Shown piece by piece: positions 37,638-45,211 of a stretch of DNA of 64,000 nucleotides. This stretch comes from Streptomyces fildesensis (GTDB lineage: Bacteria; Actinomycetota; Actinomycetes; Streptomycetales; Streptomycetaceae). The notes under the pieces were generated by a model. It did no database searches, was not told the origin of the DNA, and was given only the letters and a program-made list of their open reading frames with translations. The first letter of the stretch is position 1, and each line of letters begins with the position of its first letter. The stretch covers positions 1 to 64,000 of the forward strand of contig NZ_JAAIKO010000018.1 in the NCBI RefSeq assembly GCF_016107395.1, in the 5' to 3' direction. The position numbers were made by a program, and so were the translations under genes.

Positions 37638-38561
37638 TCAGTAGCGGTCGAGGGCCGGCGGCGCGGTGTACGGGGCGCCGGACAGGCCCAGCGTCGCGTC
37701 GTAGGCCTTCTTGTAGTCGCCGTTGTCCTGGTGCGCCTTCAGCGCGTCGCTGATCGCGTCACGCAGCGCCTTGTCGTCGTGCGCGAGGCCGACGCCGTAC
37801 GGCTCCTGGGAGAACTGCTTGCCGACCACCCGGAACTTGCCGGGGGCCTGCGCCGCGTAGCCCTTGAGGATCGCGTCGTCGGTGGTGACCGCGTCGACCT
37901 GGCCGGTCTGGAGCTGCTGCACGCAGTCCGAGTACTTGCCGAGGGCGTTGACGACGGCTCCGTACTTCGGGTCCTTGATGCGCTCCAGCGGCGTGGAGCC
38001 GGTGATGCTGCAGACCTTCTTGCCCTTGAGGCTGTCCGGGCCGGTGATGTCGGTGTTGCTCTTGGCCACGAGCAGGTCCTGGCCGGCGATGTAGTACGGG
38101 CCGGCGAAGGAGATGTCCTTCTTGCGGGCGTCGTTGATCGTGAAGGTGCCGACGTAGTAGTCCGCGTCGCCCTTCTTGATCGCCGGCACGCGCAGGCTGG
38201 AGTCGAAGGTCTTCCACTCGATCTTGTCGGGACCGAAGCCGAGGTCCGCGGCGACCATCTTGGCGATCTCGATGTCGAAGCCGTTGCGGTCGTTGGAGCC
38301 GGGCGGCTGGAAACCGAGGAACGGCTGGTCGGACTTGACGCCGATGACCAGCTTGCCGCGCTGCTGAGCCTTCTTCAGTACGGCGGAGTCGAGCGTGACG
38401 CCCGTCTTCGGCGTGTACGTCGGCAGCTTCGGGGCGTCGGCGCCGGTGGTGGGCTTGGCGCCGGGCGCGGTCGGCGTGCCCTCCTTGCCGCCACAGGCGG
38501 TCGCGGAGGCGGTCAGCGCCAGGACGACGAGTCCGGCGGCGGCGGATTTACGGATATTCAT
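37638..38561 (-). CDS. gluB: Glutamate-binding lipoprotein GluB
   Basis: 307 residues from ATG 38561. A lipoprotein signal peptide ends in the lipobox LTASATAC, so it is anchored outside the membrane. The remainder is an SBP_bac_3 domain (GKLVIGVKSDQPFLGFQ, GFDIEIAKMVAADLG, FAGPYYIAGQDLLV, KKVCSITGSTPLERI, VDAVTTDDAILKGYAAQ). It delivers glutamate to GluCD. Its sequence is strikingly similar to the extracellular domain of the Ser/Thr kinase at 42037-44043, including the FAGPYYxAGQD and QEPYGVGL stretches. Confidence 0.93.
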   Translation of the reverse strand: MNIRKSAAAGLVVLALTASATACGGKEGTPTAPGAKPTTGADAPKLPTYTPKTGVTLDSAVLKKAQQRGKLVIGVKSDQPFLGFQPPGSNDRNGFDIEIAKMVAADLGFGPDKIEWKTFDSSLRVPAIKKGDADYYVGTFTINDARKKDISFAGPYYIAGQDLLVAKSNTDITGPDSLKGKKVCSITGSTPLERIKDPKYGAVVNALGKYSDCVQQLQTGQVDAVTTDDAILKGYAAQAPGKFRVVGKQFSQEPYGVGLAHDDKALRDAISDALKAHQDNGDYKKAYDATLGLSGAPYTAPPALDRY

Positions 38562-38576
38562 GGGGACATCCCTTGC

Positions 38577-38665
38577 GTCGTCAGTCGTCAGTCGTCGGTC
38601 GTCAGTCATCGGTCATCAGTGCGTCGTCGTACGTCAGCCGTCGTACGTCAGCCGTCGGTCGGCCG
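38577..38665. repeat. Degenerate short repeats upstream of gluB
   Basis: The gluA-gluB gap is built largely from GTCGTCA/GTCAGTC heptamers (38577-38625) and two copies of the 14-mer GTCGTACGTCAGCC (38626-38655). On the coding strand they lie in or just before the gluB leader. No stable single fold was apparent. Confidence 0.8.
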
Positions 38666-38715
38666 TGGTGCGGGGCCGGCCGCGCGCAGGGGCGCCCGCC
38701 GGCCGTCAGGCAACG

Positions 38716-39492
38716 TCAGTGGTGAAGGATCTTCGAGAGGAAGTCCTTGGCGCGGTCGCTGCGCGGATTGCTGAAGAACTGCTCCGGCGTCGCTTCCTCG
38801 ACGATCCGTCCGTCGGCCATGAAGACGACCCGGTTGGCGGCGGAGCGGGCGAAGCCCATCTCGTGCGTGACGACGATCATCGTCATGCCGTCCCGGGCGA
38901 GCTGCTGCATGACTTCCAGCACCTCGTTGATCATCTCCGGGTCGAGTGCGGAGGTGGGCTCGTCGAAGAGCATGACCTTGGGGTCCATCGCCAGCGCGCG
39001 GGCGATCGCGACCCGCTGCTGCTGTCCGCCGGAGAGCTGCGCGGGGTACTTGTCCGCCTGGACCCCCACGCCGACCCGGTCGAGCAGCTGCCGGGACCGG
39101 TCCTCGGCCGCCTTCTTGTCGGTCTTGCGGACCTTGACCTGCCCGAGCATCACGTTCTGCAGAACGGTCTTGTGCGCGAAGAGATTGAAGGACTGGAAGA
39201 CCATGCCCACATCGGCACGCAGCCGGGCCAGTTCCCGCCCTTCCTGGGGAAGCGGCTTCCCGTCCACCGTGATGGAGCCCGAATCGATCGTCTCCAGCCG
39301 GTTGATGGTGCGGCACAGCGTGGACTTGCCGGACCCCGAAGGACCGATGACGACCACGACCTCACCGCGGGTGATCGTCAGGTCGATGTCCTGGAGCACG
39401 TGCAGCGCGCCGAAGTGCTTGTTCACGCCTCCCAGTACGACCAGGTCATCGGTCGCCGGCGCGGCGTCCTTGGTCACTGAGACTTCGGTCAT
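38716..39492 (-). CDS. gluA: Glutamate ABC transporter ATPase GluA
   Basis: 258 residues from ATG 39492 (GGAG nine bases upstream; ATG 39507 is possible). Walker A GPSGSGKST, Q loop FQSFNLF, signature LSGGQQQR, Walker B VMLFDEPTSALDPEM and the H loop VTHEMG are all present. It energises GluCD. As first gene of the operon it diverges from the response regulator gene, with 293 bp between. The extra N-terminal 15 residues (TEVSVTKDAAPATDD) are typical of Streptomyces homologues. Confidence 0.94.
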   Translation of the reverse strand: MTEVSVTKDAAPATDDLVVLGGVNKHFGALHVLQDIDLTITRGEVVVVIGPSGSGKSTLCRTINRLETIDSGSITVDGKPLPQEGRELARLRADVGMVFQSFNLFAHKTVLQNVMLGQVKVRKTDKKAAEDRSRQLLDRVGVGVQADKYPAQLSGGQQQRVAIARALAMDPKVMLFDEPTSALDPEMINEVLEVMQQLARDGMTMIVVTHEMGFARSAANRVVFMADGRIVEEATPEQFFSNPRSDRAKDFLSKILHH

Positions 39493-39540
39493 CGGCCTGT
39501 GCTCCATCTTCGTCGGTCTGGCAGACCTTAGTGATGCATG

Positions 39541-39554
39541 ATGACGAGCGTCAT
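39541..39554. promoter_or_regulatory. Palindrome in front of gluA
   Basis: ATGACG-AG-CGTCAT is a perfect 6+2+6 palindrome 49 bp before the gluA start, in an AT-richer patch suited to a promoter. It is a candidate operator for the glu operon, perhaps for the adjacent OmpR-type regulator, although that family usually binds direct repeats. Confidence 0.4.
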
Positions 39555-39670
39555 TACATCTGAGCTGAACTTGAGCATCACGATTCGGATACTCTCCGCC
39601 ACGAGTGATGTGCCCTGTGTTGTCGTGCGTACCGGCTGGATAACAGTCCGCGGCAGGTACCGATGCCCCC

Positions 39671-39701
39671 TTGACGCGCCCCTCGCCGGTCGGTCTGTAT
39701 T
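39671..39701 (+). promoter_or_regulatory. Candidate promoter of the two-component operon
   Basis: TTGACG (39671-39676) followed after 19 bases by TGTATT (39696-39701) is the best sigma-70-like pair before the response regulator gene. It leaves an untranslated leader of about 80 nt ending in AAAGGAGGG. Confidence 0.4.
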
Positions 39702-39785
39702 CCGGGTAGGTACCGGACGCCGGCCGACGGCGGGTGTCCGACCTGTGGCCGAACGATTGCCGATGTGGGAAAGGAGGGTGAACCG

Positions 39786-40520
39786 ATGAGATTGCTGTTG
39801 GTGGAGGACGACGACCGGGTCGCCGCCGCACTGTCGGCCGTGCTCGCGAAGCACGGCTTCGACGTCACCCATGCCCGCAGCGGCGAGGAGGCGCTGCGCG
39901 CGCTGCTGCCCGCCCAGGGCCCGTCCTACGGGTGTGTGCTGCTCGACCTCGGCCTGCCCGACCAGGACGGTTTCGAGGTGTGCAGCCGGATCCGCCGGCG
40001 CACCTCCACCCCCGTGATCATGGTCACCGCCCGCGCCGATGTGCGGTCCCGGATCCATGGCCTGAACCTCGGCGCGGACGACTACGTCGTCAAGCCGTAC
40101 GACACCGGTGAGCTGCTCGCCCGGATCCACGCGGTCGGCCGCCGGCCCCCGCTGCGGCCCGGTACGGAGTCCGCCGCCCCCGCGCCCGCCGACGGATCCG
40201 CTGCCGGTGAGCGGCCGCCGGCCGGCAGTCTGCAACTCGGCCCCGTCGACATCGAACTGCCCACCCGCCGCGTTATGGTGAGCGGCGAGCCGATCGCGCT
40301 CACCCGCAAGGAGTTCGACCTGCTGGCCCTGCTCGCCCAGCGGCCCGGGGTGGTCTTCCGCCGCGAGCAGATCATCAGCGAGGTCTGGCGCACCAGCTGG
40401 GAGGGGACGGGGCGCACCCTGGAGGTGCACGTCGCCTCGCTGCGTTCCAAGCTGCGGATGCCGTCCATGATCGAAACGGTGCGCGGGGTCGGTTACCGGC
40501 TCGTCGTTCCCGCCGCCTGA
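39786..40520 (+). CDS. OmpR/PhoB-family response regulator
   Basis: 244 residues from ATG 39786, with AAGGAGGG upstream. Receiver domain: VEDDDRVAAALSAVL, phosphoacceptor Asp54 (LLDLGLPDQDG), VKPYD lysine. An Ala/Pro-rich linker (about 125-150) leads to a winged-helix DNA-binding domain (IALTRKEFDLLALLAQRPGVVFRREQIISEVW, TLEVHVASLRSKL, VRGVGYRL). It is cotranscribed with the histidine kinase 17 bp downstream and diverges from gluA, so control of glutamate uptake is a reasonable but unproven guess. Confidence 0.92.
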   Translation: MRLLLVEDDDRVAAALSAVLAKHGFDVTHARSGEEALRALLPAQGPSYGCVLLDLGLPDQDGFEVCSRIRRRTSTPVIMVTARADVRSRIHGLNLGADDYVVKPYDTGELLARIHAVGRRPPLRPGTESAAPAPADGSAAGERPPAGSLQLGPVDIELPTRRVMVSGEPIALTRKEFDLLALLAQRPGVVFRREQIISEVWRTSWEGTGRTLEVHVASLRSKLRMPSMIETVRGVGYRLVVPAA

Positions 40521-40537
40521 GATCCAGGACCCCGCCG

Positions 40538-41944
40538 TTGAGCTCGCGTCTTCTCCCCCTGCTGCTCGCGTTGATGGCGGGCGTCCTGCTGGCCCTGGGC
40601 TTTCCGCTGGCCGCGAGCATGGCCGCCGCGCAGCAGCAGCGCGTCGTCGTCGACCGCATCGACGACACCGCGCGCTTCGCGTCGCTCGCCCAGTTCGTCA
40701 CCTCGCGCACCCCGCAGTCCGCGAGCGACGTCGGGGACGACGAGCGGCTGCACGCGCTGCGCTCCGAACTCAGCCGGTACGAGGAGCTGTACGGCATCCG
40801 CGTCGGTGTCTTCTACCGCGACGGCACCGCGATGGGTGTGGCGCCCGCGGACTGGAGACTCCCCGAAGCGGGGGAGGCGTACGGCGCCTACAGCGCGGCA
40901 CTGGCCGGCCGCCGCAGCCATGACCCGGAGCAGGTCTGGCCGTGGCAGCGCCGCACGCTGGCCGTCGCCTCACCGATCATCCGCGACGGGGACGTCGTCG
41001 CCGTCGTCCTCACCGAATCGCCCACCGGGGCGCTGCGTTCGCGCATCCTGCACGGCTGGCTGCTGCTCGGCGCCGGTGAGCTGGCCGCGATGGCCATCGC
41101 CGTACTGTTCGCGTTCCGGCTCACCGGCTGGGTGCTGCGACCGGTCGCGATCCTCGACCGCGTCACACACGACATCGCCACCGGGCGGATGAAGTCCCGG
41201 GTCGCGGCGGCCGGCGGGCCGCCCGAACTGCGGCGGCTGTCCCGGTCGTTCAACGAGATGGCCGACAACGTCGAGCAGGTGCTCGAACAGCAGCGGGCCT
41301 TCGTCGCCGACGCCTCCCACCAGCTGCGCAATCCGCTGGCCGCGCTCATGCTGCGGATCGAGCTGCTCGGCTTCGAACTCCCCGAGGGCAACGCGGAGGT
41401 GGCCTCCGTCCAGGACGAGGGCAGACGGCTCGCCCAGGTCCTGGACGATCTGCTCGGCCTGGCGCTGGCGGAGCACGCGGACGCGGACCTCGCCCTCACC
41501 GACATCGCCGCACTCGTCGGCGAGCGCCTCGGCGCGTGGCGGCCGGTCGGGGCGCGGGAGGGCGTCGCCCTGGAGTACGCGGGCAAGACCGCGGTCACCG
41601 GCTGGTCCGATCCGGTCGCGCTGTCCAGCGCGCTGGACGCCGTCATCGACAACGCGCTGAAGTTCACACCGCGCGGCGGGCGGGTCCAGGTGCTGGTCGC
41701 GGGGGAGGGCGACGAGGTCGCCGTCACCGTCTCCGACGGCGGACCCGGTCTGACGGAGGAGGAGCTCGCCCGGATCGGCGACCGCTTCTGGCGCAGCCCC
41801 CGCCACCAGAACATCGACGGCTCCGGACTCGGTCTGTCCATCGCCCGCGTCCTGCTGAACCAGAGCGGCGGCCGGCTCTCCTTCGCGGCGAACGAGCCCA
41901 CCGGCCTCGCCGTGACCCTCACGGTGCCGCGCTCGGCGCCGTAG
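40538..41944 (+). CDS. Membrane sensor histidine kinase
   Basis: 468 residues from TTG 40538, AGGA upstream. First membrane helix 5-30, an extracytoplasmic domain of about 130 residues with no family I recognise, second helix (about 170-195, LLLGAGELAAMAIAVLFAFRLTG), HAMP (VAILDRVTHDIATGRMKSRV), HisKA with DASHQLRNPLAAL (His261) and HATPase_c (VIDNALKFTPRGG, VSDGGPGL, GSGLGLSIARVLL). The signal sensed is unknown. Its partner is the preceding response regulator. Confidence 0.92.
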   Translation: MSSRLLPLLLALMAGVLLALGFPLAASMAAAQQQRVVVDRIDDTARFASLAQFVTSRTPQSASDVGDDERLHALRSELSRYEELYGIRVGVFYRDGTAMGVAPADWRLPEAGEAYGAYSAALAGRRSHDPEQVWPWQRRTLAVASPIIRDGDVVAVVLTESPTGALRSRILHGWLLLGAGELAAMAIAVLFAFRLTGWVLRPVAILDRVTHDIATGRMKSRVAAAGGPPELRRLSRSFNEMADNVEQVLEQQRAFVADASHQLRNPLAALMLRIELLGFELPEGNAEVASVQDEGRRLAQVLDDLLGLALAEHADADLALTDIAALVGERLGAWRPVGAREGVALEYAGKTAVTGWSDPVALSSALDAVIDNALKFTPRGGRVQVLVAGEGDEVAVTVSDGGPGLTEEELARIGDRFWRSPRHQNIDGSGLGLSIARVLLNQSGGRLSFAANEPTGLAVTLTVPRSAP

Positions 41945-42036
41945 AGCCCGGAGAGCCCGTAGGAGCCCTAGAGCCCAGAGCCGCAGGGCAAGCACGTAGC
42001 GGCCCCTCCAAGGGCCCGGAGAGGCGATCCCGGCCC

Positions 42037-44043
42037 TCAGCCGCACTCCGTCTGGTCGGGCGGCAGCTGGTCCGCCAGCTCCTTCGGGGCCAGCGGCTTC
42101 AGATAGGTGTTGTACGAGGACTTCCAGCGGCCCGAGGAGATCTCGTCCCTTATGGCGCCGCACACCGCGGCGCGCAGCGCCGGCTCGCCCCGGTGCAGGC
42201 CCACGCCGTACTGCTCGCTGCCGAACGGGGCGCCGAGCAGCCGCAGTTCCGTGGGGTGCTGGGCCCGGTAGCCGGCCAGGATGACATCGTCGGTGGAGAC
42301 CGCGTCCACCGTGCCGGCCAGCAGGTCGGCGACGCACAACCCGTACGAAGCGCGCGGTTCCAGCACTATCCGCGGATACTCCGTGCGCAGCCGCGCCTCC
42401 GGCGTGGAGCCCTGCACGGTGCAGACCTTGTGACCGTCCAGGTCGGCGACGCCGTTCACGCCGGTCGACCGGGCCGGTACCAGGAAGTCCTGTCCTGCCA
42501 CGTAGTACGGGCCGGCGAAGTCCACCGACTCCTTGCGCCCCTGGGTGATCGAGTAGCTGGCCACTATCAGGTCGACCTGCCCGGTGCTGAGCCGGTATTC
42601 GCGGCTCTGGGTGTTGACCACCTCGAACCGCACCGTGTCGAAGCCCAGATGTTTCGCGACCGCCCGCGCGATGTCGATGTCGAACCCGCGGAAGCCGCCG
42701 GCGGACTGTGCCGAACGCTCGCTGAGCCCCGGCTGGTCGCCCTTCACCCCGACCAGCAGGAAGCCGCGTTCCCGGGCCGCCCGCAGGGTCGCGGAGCTGT
42801 CGAGGGACGGGCCGGCGGCCGCGGTGAGCCGGTCCACGGTGAACCAGCCGGCGGTCACGAGCACGACCAGCGCCACTGCGGCGGCCGCCCACGCGCGGGG
42901 ACCGCGGAGGCGGGCGGCGAGGCGGCGGGGCGGGACGGGTGCCCCCGGGTCCGCCGAACCGGACGGATCAGAAGGATGAGAAGGATCAGCTGAACCGGAT
43001 GAAGCAGCTGAACCGGATGAAGCAGCCGAACCGGCTGCAGCGGTCGGAACGGGCGGGTCCGTCACGTCCGGCGGTTCCAGCGGGCCCGTGTCGGCACCGG
43101 TGCTCGTGACGCTGCCGCCCGCGGTCCACGGGGACTCCGTGACCGGCGGGTGGCCGTCCTCCGGGTAGAACGCCGTCGGATACTGCGGGGTCTCCTGCGC
43201 CACATGCTGCAGCAACTGCTCGGCCCGCTGCGCCGTCAGCCGCTCCAGCGGCTCCTTCACCAGCAGGCCCTCGATCAGCGGCCGCAGCGGGCCGCAGTAC
43301 TCCATCGGCGGCGGCTCGTCCTCACGCACCGCCTCCAGGACCTCGTACGGGGTCGGCCCGCGGAAGGGCGCGCGTCCCTCGACCGTCTCGTACAGCGTCA
43401 CCCCGAGCGACCACAGGTCGGCGGCGGGCGTCGCCTCGCGCGGTGACCGGCCGTGCGGGGTGCACAGCTCGGGTGCCAGGTACCGCGGGGTGCCGACGAG
43501 TTCGTGCAGCCGGGTCACCTGGGCCGCGCCCTCGAAGGTCGCGATGCCGAAGTCCATCAGCACCGCGCGCCCGTCCCGGCGGAACAGGATGTTGTGCGGC
43601 TTCACGTCCCGGTGCAGCACGCCTGCCGCGTGCACCGCGCGCAGCCCGCGCAGCACCTCCAGGCCGATCCTGGCCGTCTGCAGCGCGGCCAGCCGGCCGC
43701 GTTCCTGCAACTGGTCCGCGAGCGACCGCGGATTGACCTGCTCCATCACGATCCAGACCTGGCCGTCGGCCTCGATCACGTCGTGCACCGCCACCACGTG
43801 CTCATGCCCGATCCGGGCGATGGCCCGCGCCTCCCGGCGTGCCCGCTCCACCCACTGGGCCTGGGTGTCGGGGTCCACCGCGCCCCGGAACAGCAGTTCC
43901 TTCACGGCGACCTGGCACCCCAGCCGGTTGTCGTACGCCTCCCACACCACGCCCATACCGCCACGGCCCAGCGGGCGCTGCAGCTCGTACCGGCCGTCGA
44001 CAAGAGTGTGGGGCCCGCCGTCTGGTGTACCCCCGTTTCGCAT
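42037..44043 (-). CDS. Transmembrane Ser/Thr protein kinase with extracellular amino-acid-binding domain
   Basis: 668 residues from ATG 44043. Residues 18-285 are a full Hanks-type kinase: glycine loop LGRGGMG, VAVKE (Lys48), HRDVKPHN (Asp146), DFG (164-166), APE. A Ser/Ala/Asp-rich linker (335-370) carries tandem repeats. One membrane helix spans about 384-402 (AWAAAAVALVVLVTAGWFTV). Residues 417-655 are an SBP_bac_3 domain closely matching the nearby GluB (FAGPYYVAGQDFLV, HKVCTVQGSTPEARL, VDAVSTDDVILAGYRAQHP, EQYGVGL). It should sense an extracellular amino acid and phosphorylate intracellular targets. In mycobacteria and corynebacteria the comparable task is split among GlnH, GlnX and PknG. 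TAATCT six bases before the ATG suggests its own leaderless promoter. Confidence 0.93.
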   Translation of the reverse strand: MRNGGTPDGGPHTLVDGRYELQRPLGRGGMGVVWEAYDNRLGCQVAVKELLFRGAVDPDTQAQWVERARREARAIARIGHEHVVAVHDVIEADGQVWIVMEQVNPRSLADQLQERGRLAALQTARIGLEVLRGLRAVHAAGVLHRDVKPHNILFRRDGRAVLMDFGIATFEGAAQVTRLHELVGTPRYLAPELCTPHGRSPREATPAADLWSLGVTLYETVEGRAPFRGPTPYEVLEAVREDEPPPMEYCGPLRPLIEGLLVKEPLERLTAQRAEQLLQHVAQETPQYPTAFYPEDGHPPVTESPWTAGGSVTSTGADTGPLEPPDVTDPPVPTAAAGSAASSGSAASSGSADPSHPSDPSGSADPGAPVPPRRLAARLRGPRAWAAAAVALVVLVTAGWFTVDRLTAAAGPSLDSSATLRAARERGFLLVGVKGDQPGLSERSAQSAGGFRGFDIDIARAVAKHLGFDTVRFEVVNTQSREYRLSTGQVDLIVASYSITQGRKESVDFAGPYYVAGQDFLVPARSTGVNGVADLDGHKVCTVQGSTPEARLRTEYPRIVLEPRASYGLCVADLLAGTVDAVSTDDVILAGYRAQHPTELRLLGAPFGSEQYGVGLHRGEPALRAAVCGAIRDEISSGRWKSSYNTYLKPLAPKELADQLPPDQTECG
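42989..43042 (-). repeat. 18-bp tandem repeats in the kinase linker
   Basis: The unit GCTGAACCGGATGAAGCA (plus strand) occurs twice exactly at 42989 and 43007 and a third time imperfectly at 43025. In frame it gives repeated SAASSG hexapeptides before the membrane segment, so the linker length could vary between strains. Confidence 0.9.
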
Positions 44044-44088
44044 GCGTAGAGATTAGGGCCTATCCCCGGCAGTCGCGCGAGGGGCACC

Positions 44089-45072
44089 CTAGGGCTTTAC
44101 CGACCGGTAGTAGCGGCTGGCGCCTTCGTGCAGTGGAAGGGGGTTGGTGAAGACGGCGGTGCGCAGGTCGACCAGCTGGGCGGCGTGGACCTTGTTGCCG
44201 ATCTCGTCGCGGCTGTCGATGACCGCGCGGGTGAGCCGTTCGACGAGTCCGGTGTCCGCCCGGTCGGTGGTCACGAGCAGGTTGGCGACGGCGATGGTCG
44301 TGACGGCCGTGCCGTGCTGCATCGTCGGATAGGCGTCGGCGGGCATCACCGCCTGCCGGTAGTAGCCCATCGTGTCGCCCTTGGCGTGCAGCTTGTCCAC
44401 GAGGTCGCCGAGCTGGACGAGCTTGACGTTGCTGGACGCCGCCAGATTCGTCACGGTGTTCGTCGGCAGGCCGCCGGACCAGAAGAACGCGTCGAGCTTG
44501 CCCGCCTTGAGCAGGCCGGGTGCCGTGTCGATGCCGACCGGCACCGCGGTGAGGTCCTTGGCCATGTCGAGCCCGGCGGCGTCCAGCAGCCGGCGGGCTA
44601 TGAGGTGCACACCGGAGGCCGCCTGGCCCACCCCGACGCGCTTGCCGCGCAGATCGCGGGCGGAGCTGATCGGCGAGTCCCTGGGGACTATGAGCTGCAT
44701 GTAGTCGTCGTACAGCCGCGCGCAGGCGCGCAGCCGGTCCTTGCCCGGGCCCTGGTAGTCCGCGACCGCGTCGGCGGCGGCGATCGTGAAGTCGGCCTGC
44801 CCCGAGGCGACGCGTTTCACGTTGTCGACCGAGCCCTGCGACTGGACGAGGTTCACCGCCACCCCTGGCAGCTGGTCCCGCAGATCGGTCTTGAGCATCT
44901 TCCCGTAGGTCTCGTACACCCCGGCGGCCACGCCGGTGGAGAACGAGACCGGTTCGTGCGGATACGACGGACCGCGGGACGGCAGCAGCCACCACAGGAG
45001 CAGCGCGAGTGCGGCGGCGGCCGCGAGGACCGACTGCAGCGCGCGGCGTCTGCCGATGTGGGGGACGTTCAT
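44089..45072 (-). CDS. TAXI-family solute-binding protein
   Basis: 327 residues from ATG 45072. An N-terminal membrane anchor or uncleaved signal (RALQSVLAAAAALALLLWWLLP) precedes a TAXI-type periplasmic receptor (FSTGVAAGVYETYGKML, SQGSVDNVKRVASGQADFTIAAADAV, GKRVGVGQAASGVHLIARRLLDAAG, AFFWSGGLPT). TAXI receptors usually feed TRAP transporters and in several bacteria bind glutamate or related acids. No TRAP permease gene is next to it, so it may serve a sensor. It is 45 bp upstream of, and on the same strand as, the kinase with the GluB-like domain. Confidence 0.87.
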   Translation of the reverse strand: MNVPHIGRRRALQSVLAAAAALALLLWWLLPSRGPSYPHEPVSFSTGVAAGVYETYGKMLKTDLRDQLPGVAVNLVQSQGSVDNVKRVASGQADFTIAAADAVADYQGPGKDRLRACARLYDDYMQLIVPRDSPISSARDLRGKRVGVGQAASGVHLIARRLLDAAGLDMAKDLTAVPVGIDTAPGLLKAGKLDAFFWSGGLPTNTVTNLAASSNVKLVQLGDLVDKLHAKGDTMGYYRQAVMPADAYPTMQHGTAVTTIAVANLLVTTDRADTGLVERLTRAVIDSRDEIGNKVHAAQLVDLRTAVFTNPLPLHEGASRYYRSVKP

Positions 45073-45211
45073 GGTCCGGATCCTGCCAGGCGGGCGCCGC
45101 CGTGGGTAGGGCCGGCCCCGGGGGCCTGCCGCACGAGCGGGGCGGGAGGGGCCGAGGGGGCCGGGCCGCCCGCGGCTCTCCGTACCCCCGCGCCCCCCGT
45201 ACCCTGGTTGG

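Noticed and set aside
42037..44043. Whether the kinase-binding-protein fusion is an assembly artefact
   Set aside because: The frame is continuous through kinase, linker, single membrane helix and binding domain, with correct topology, so a real receptor kinase is the simpler reading.
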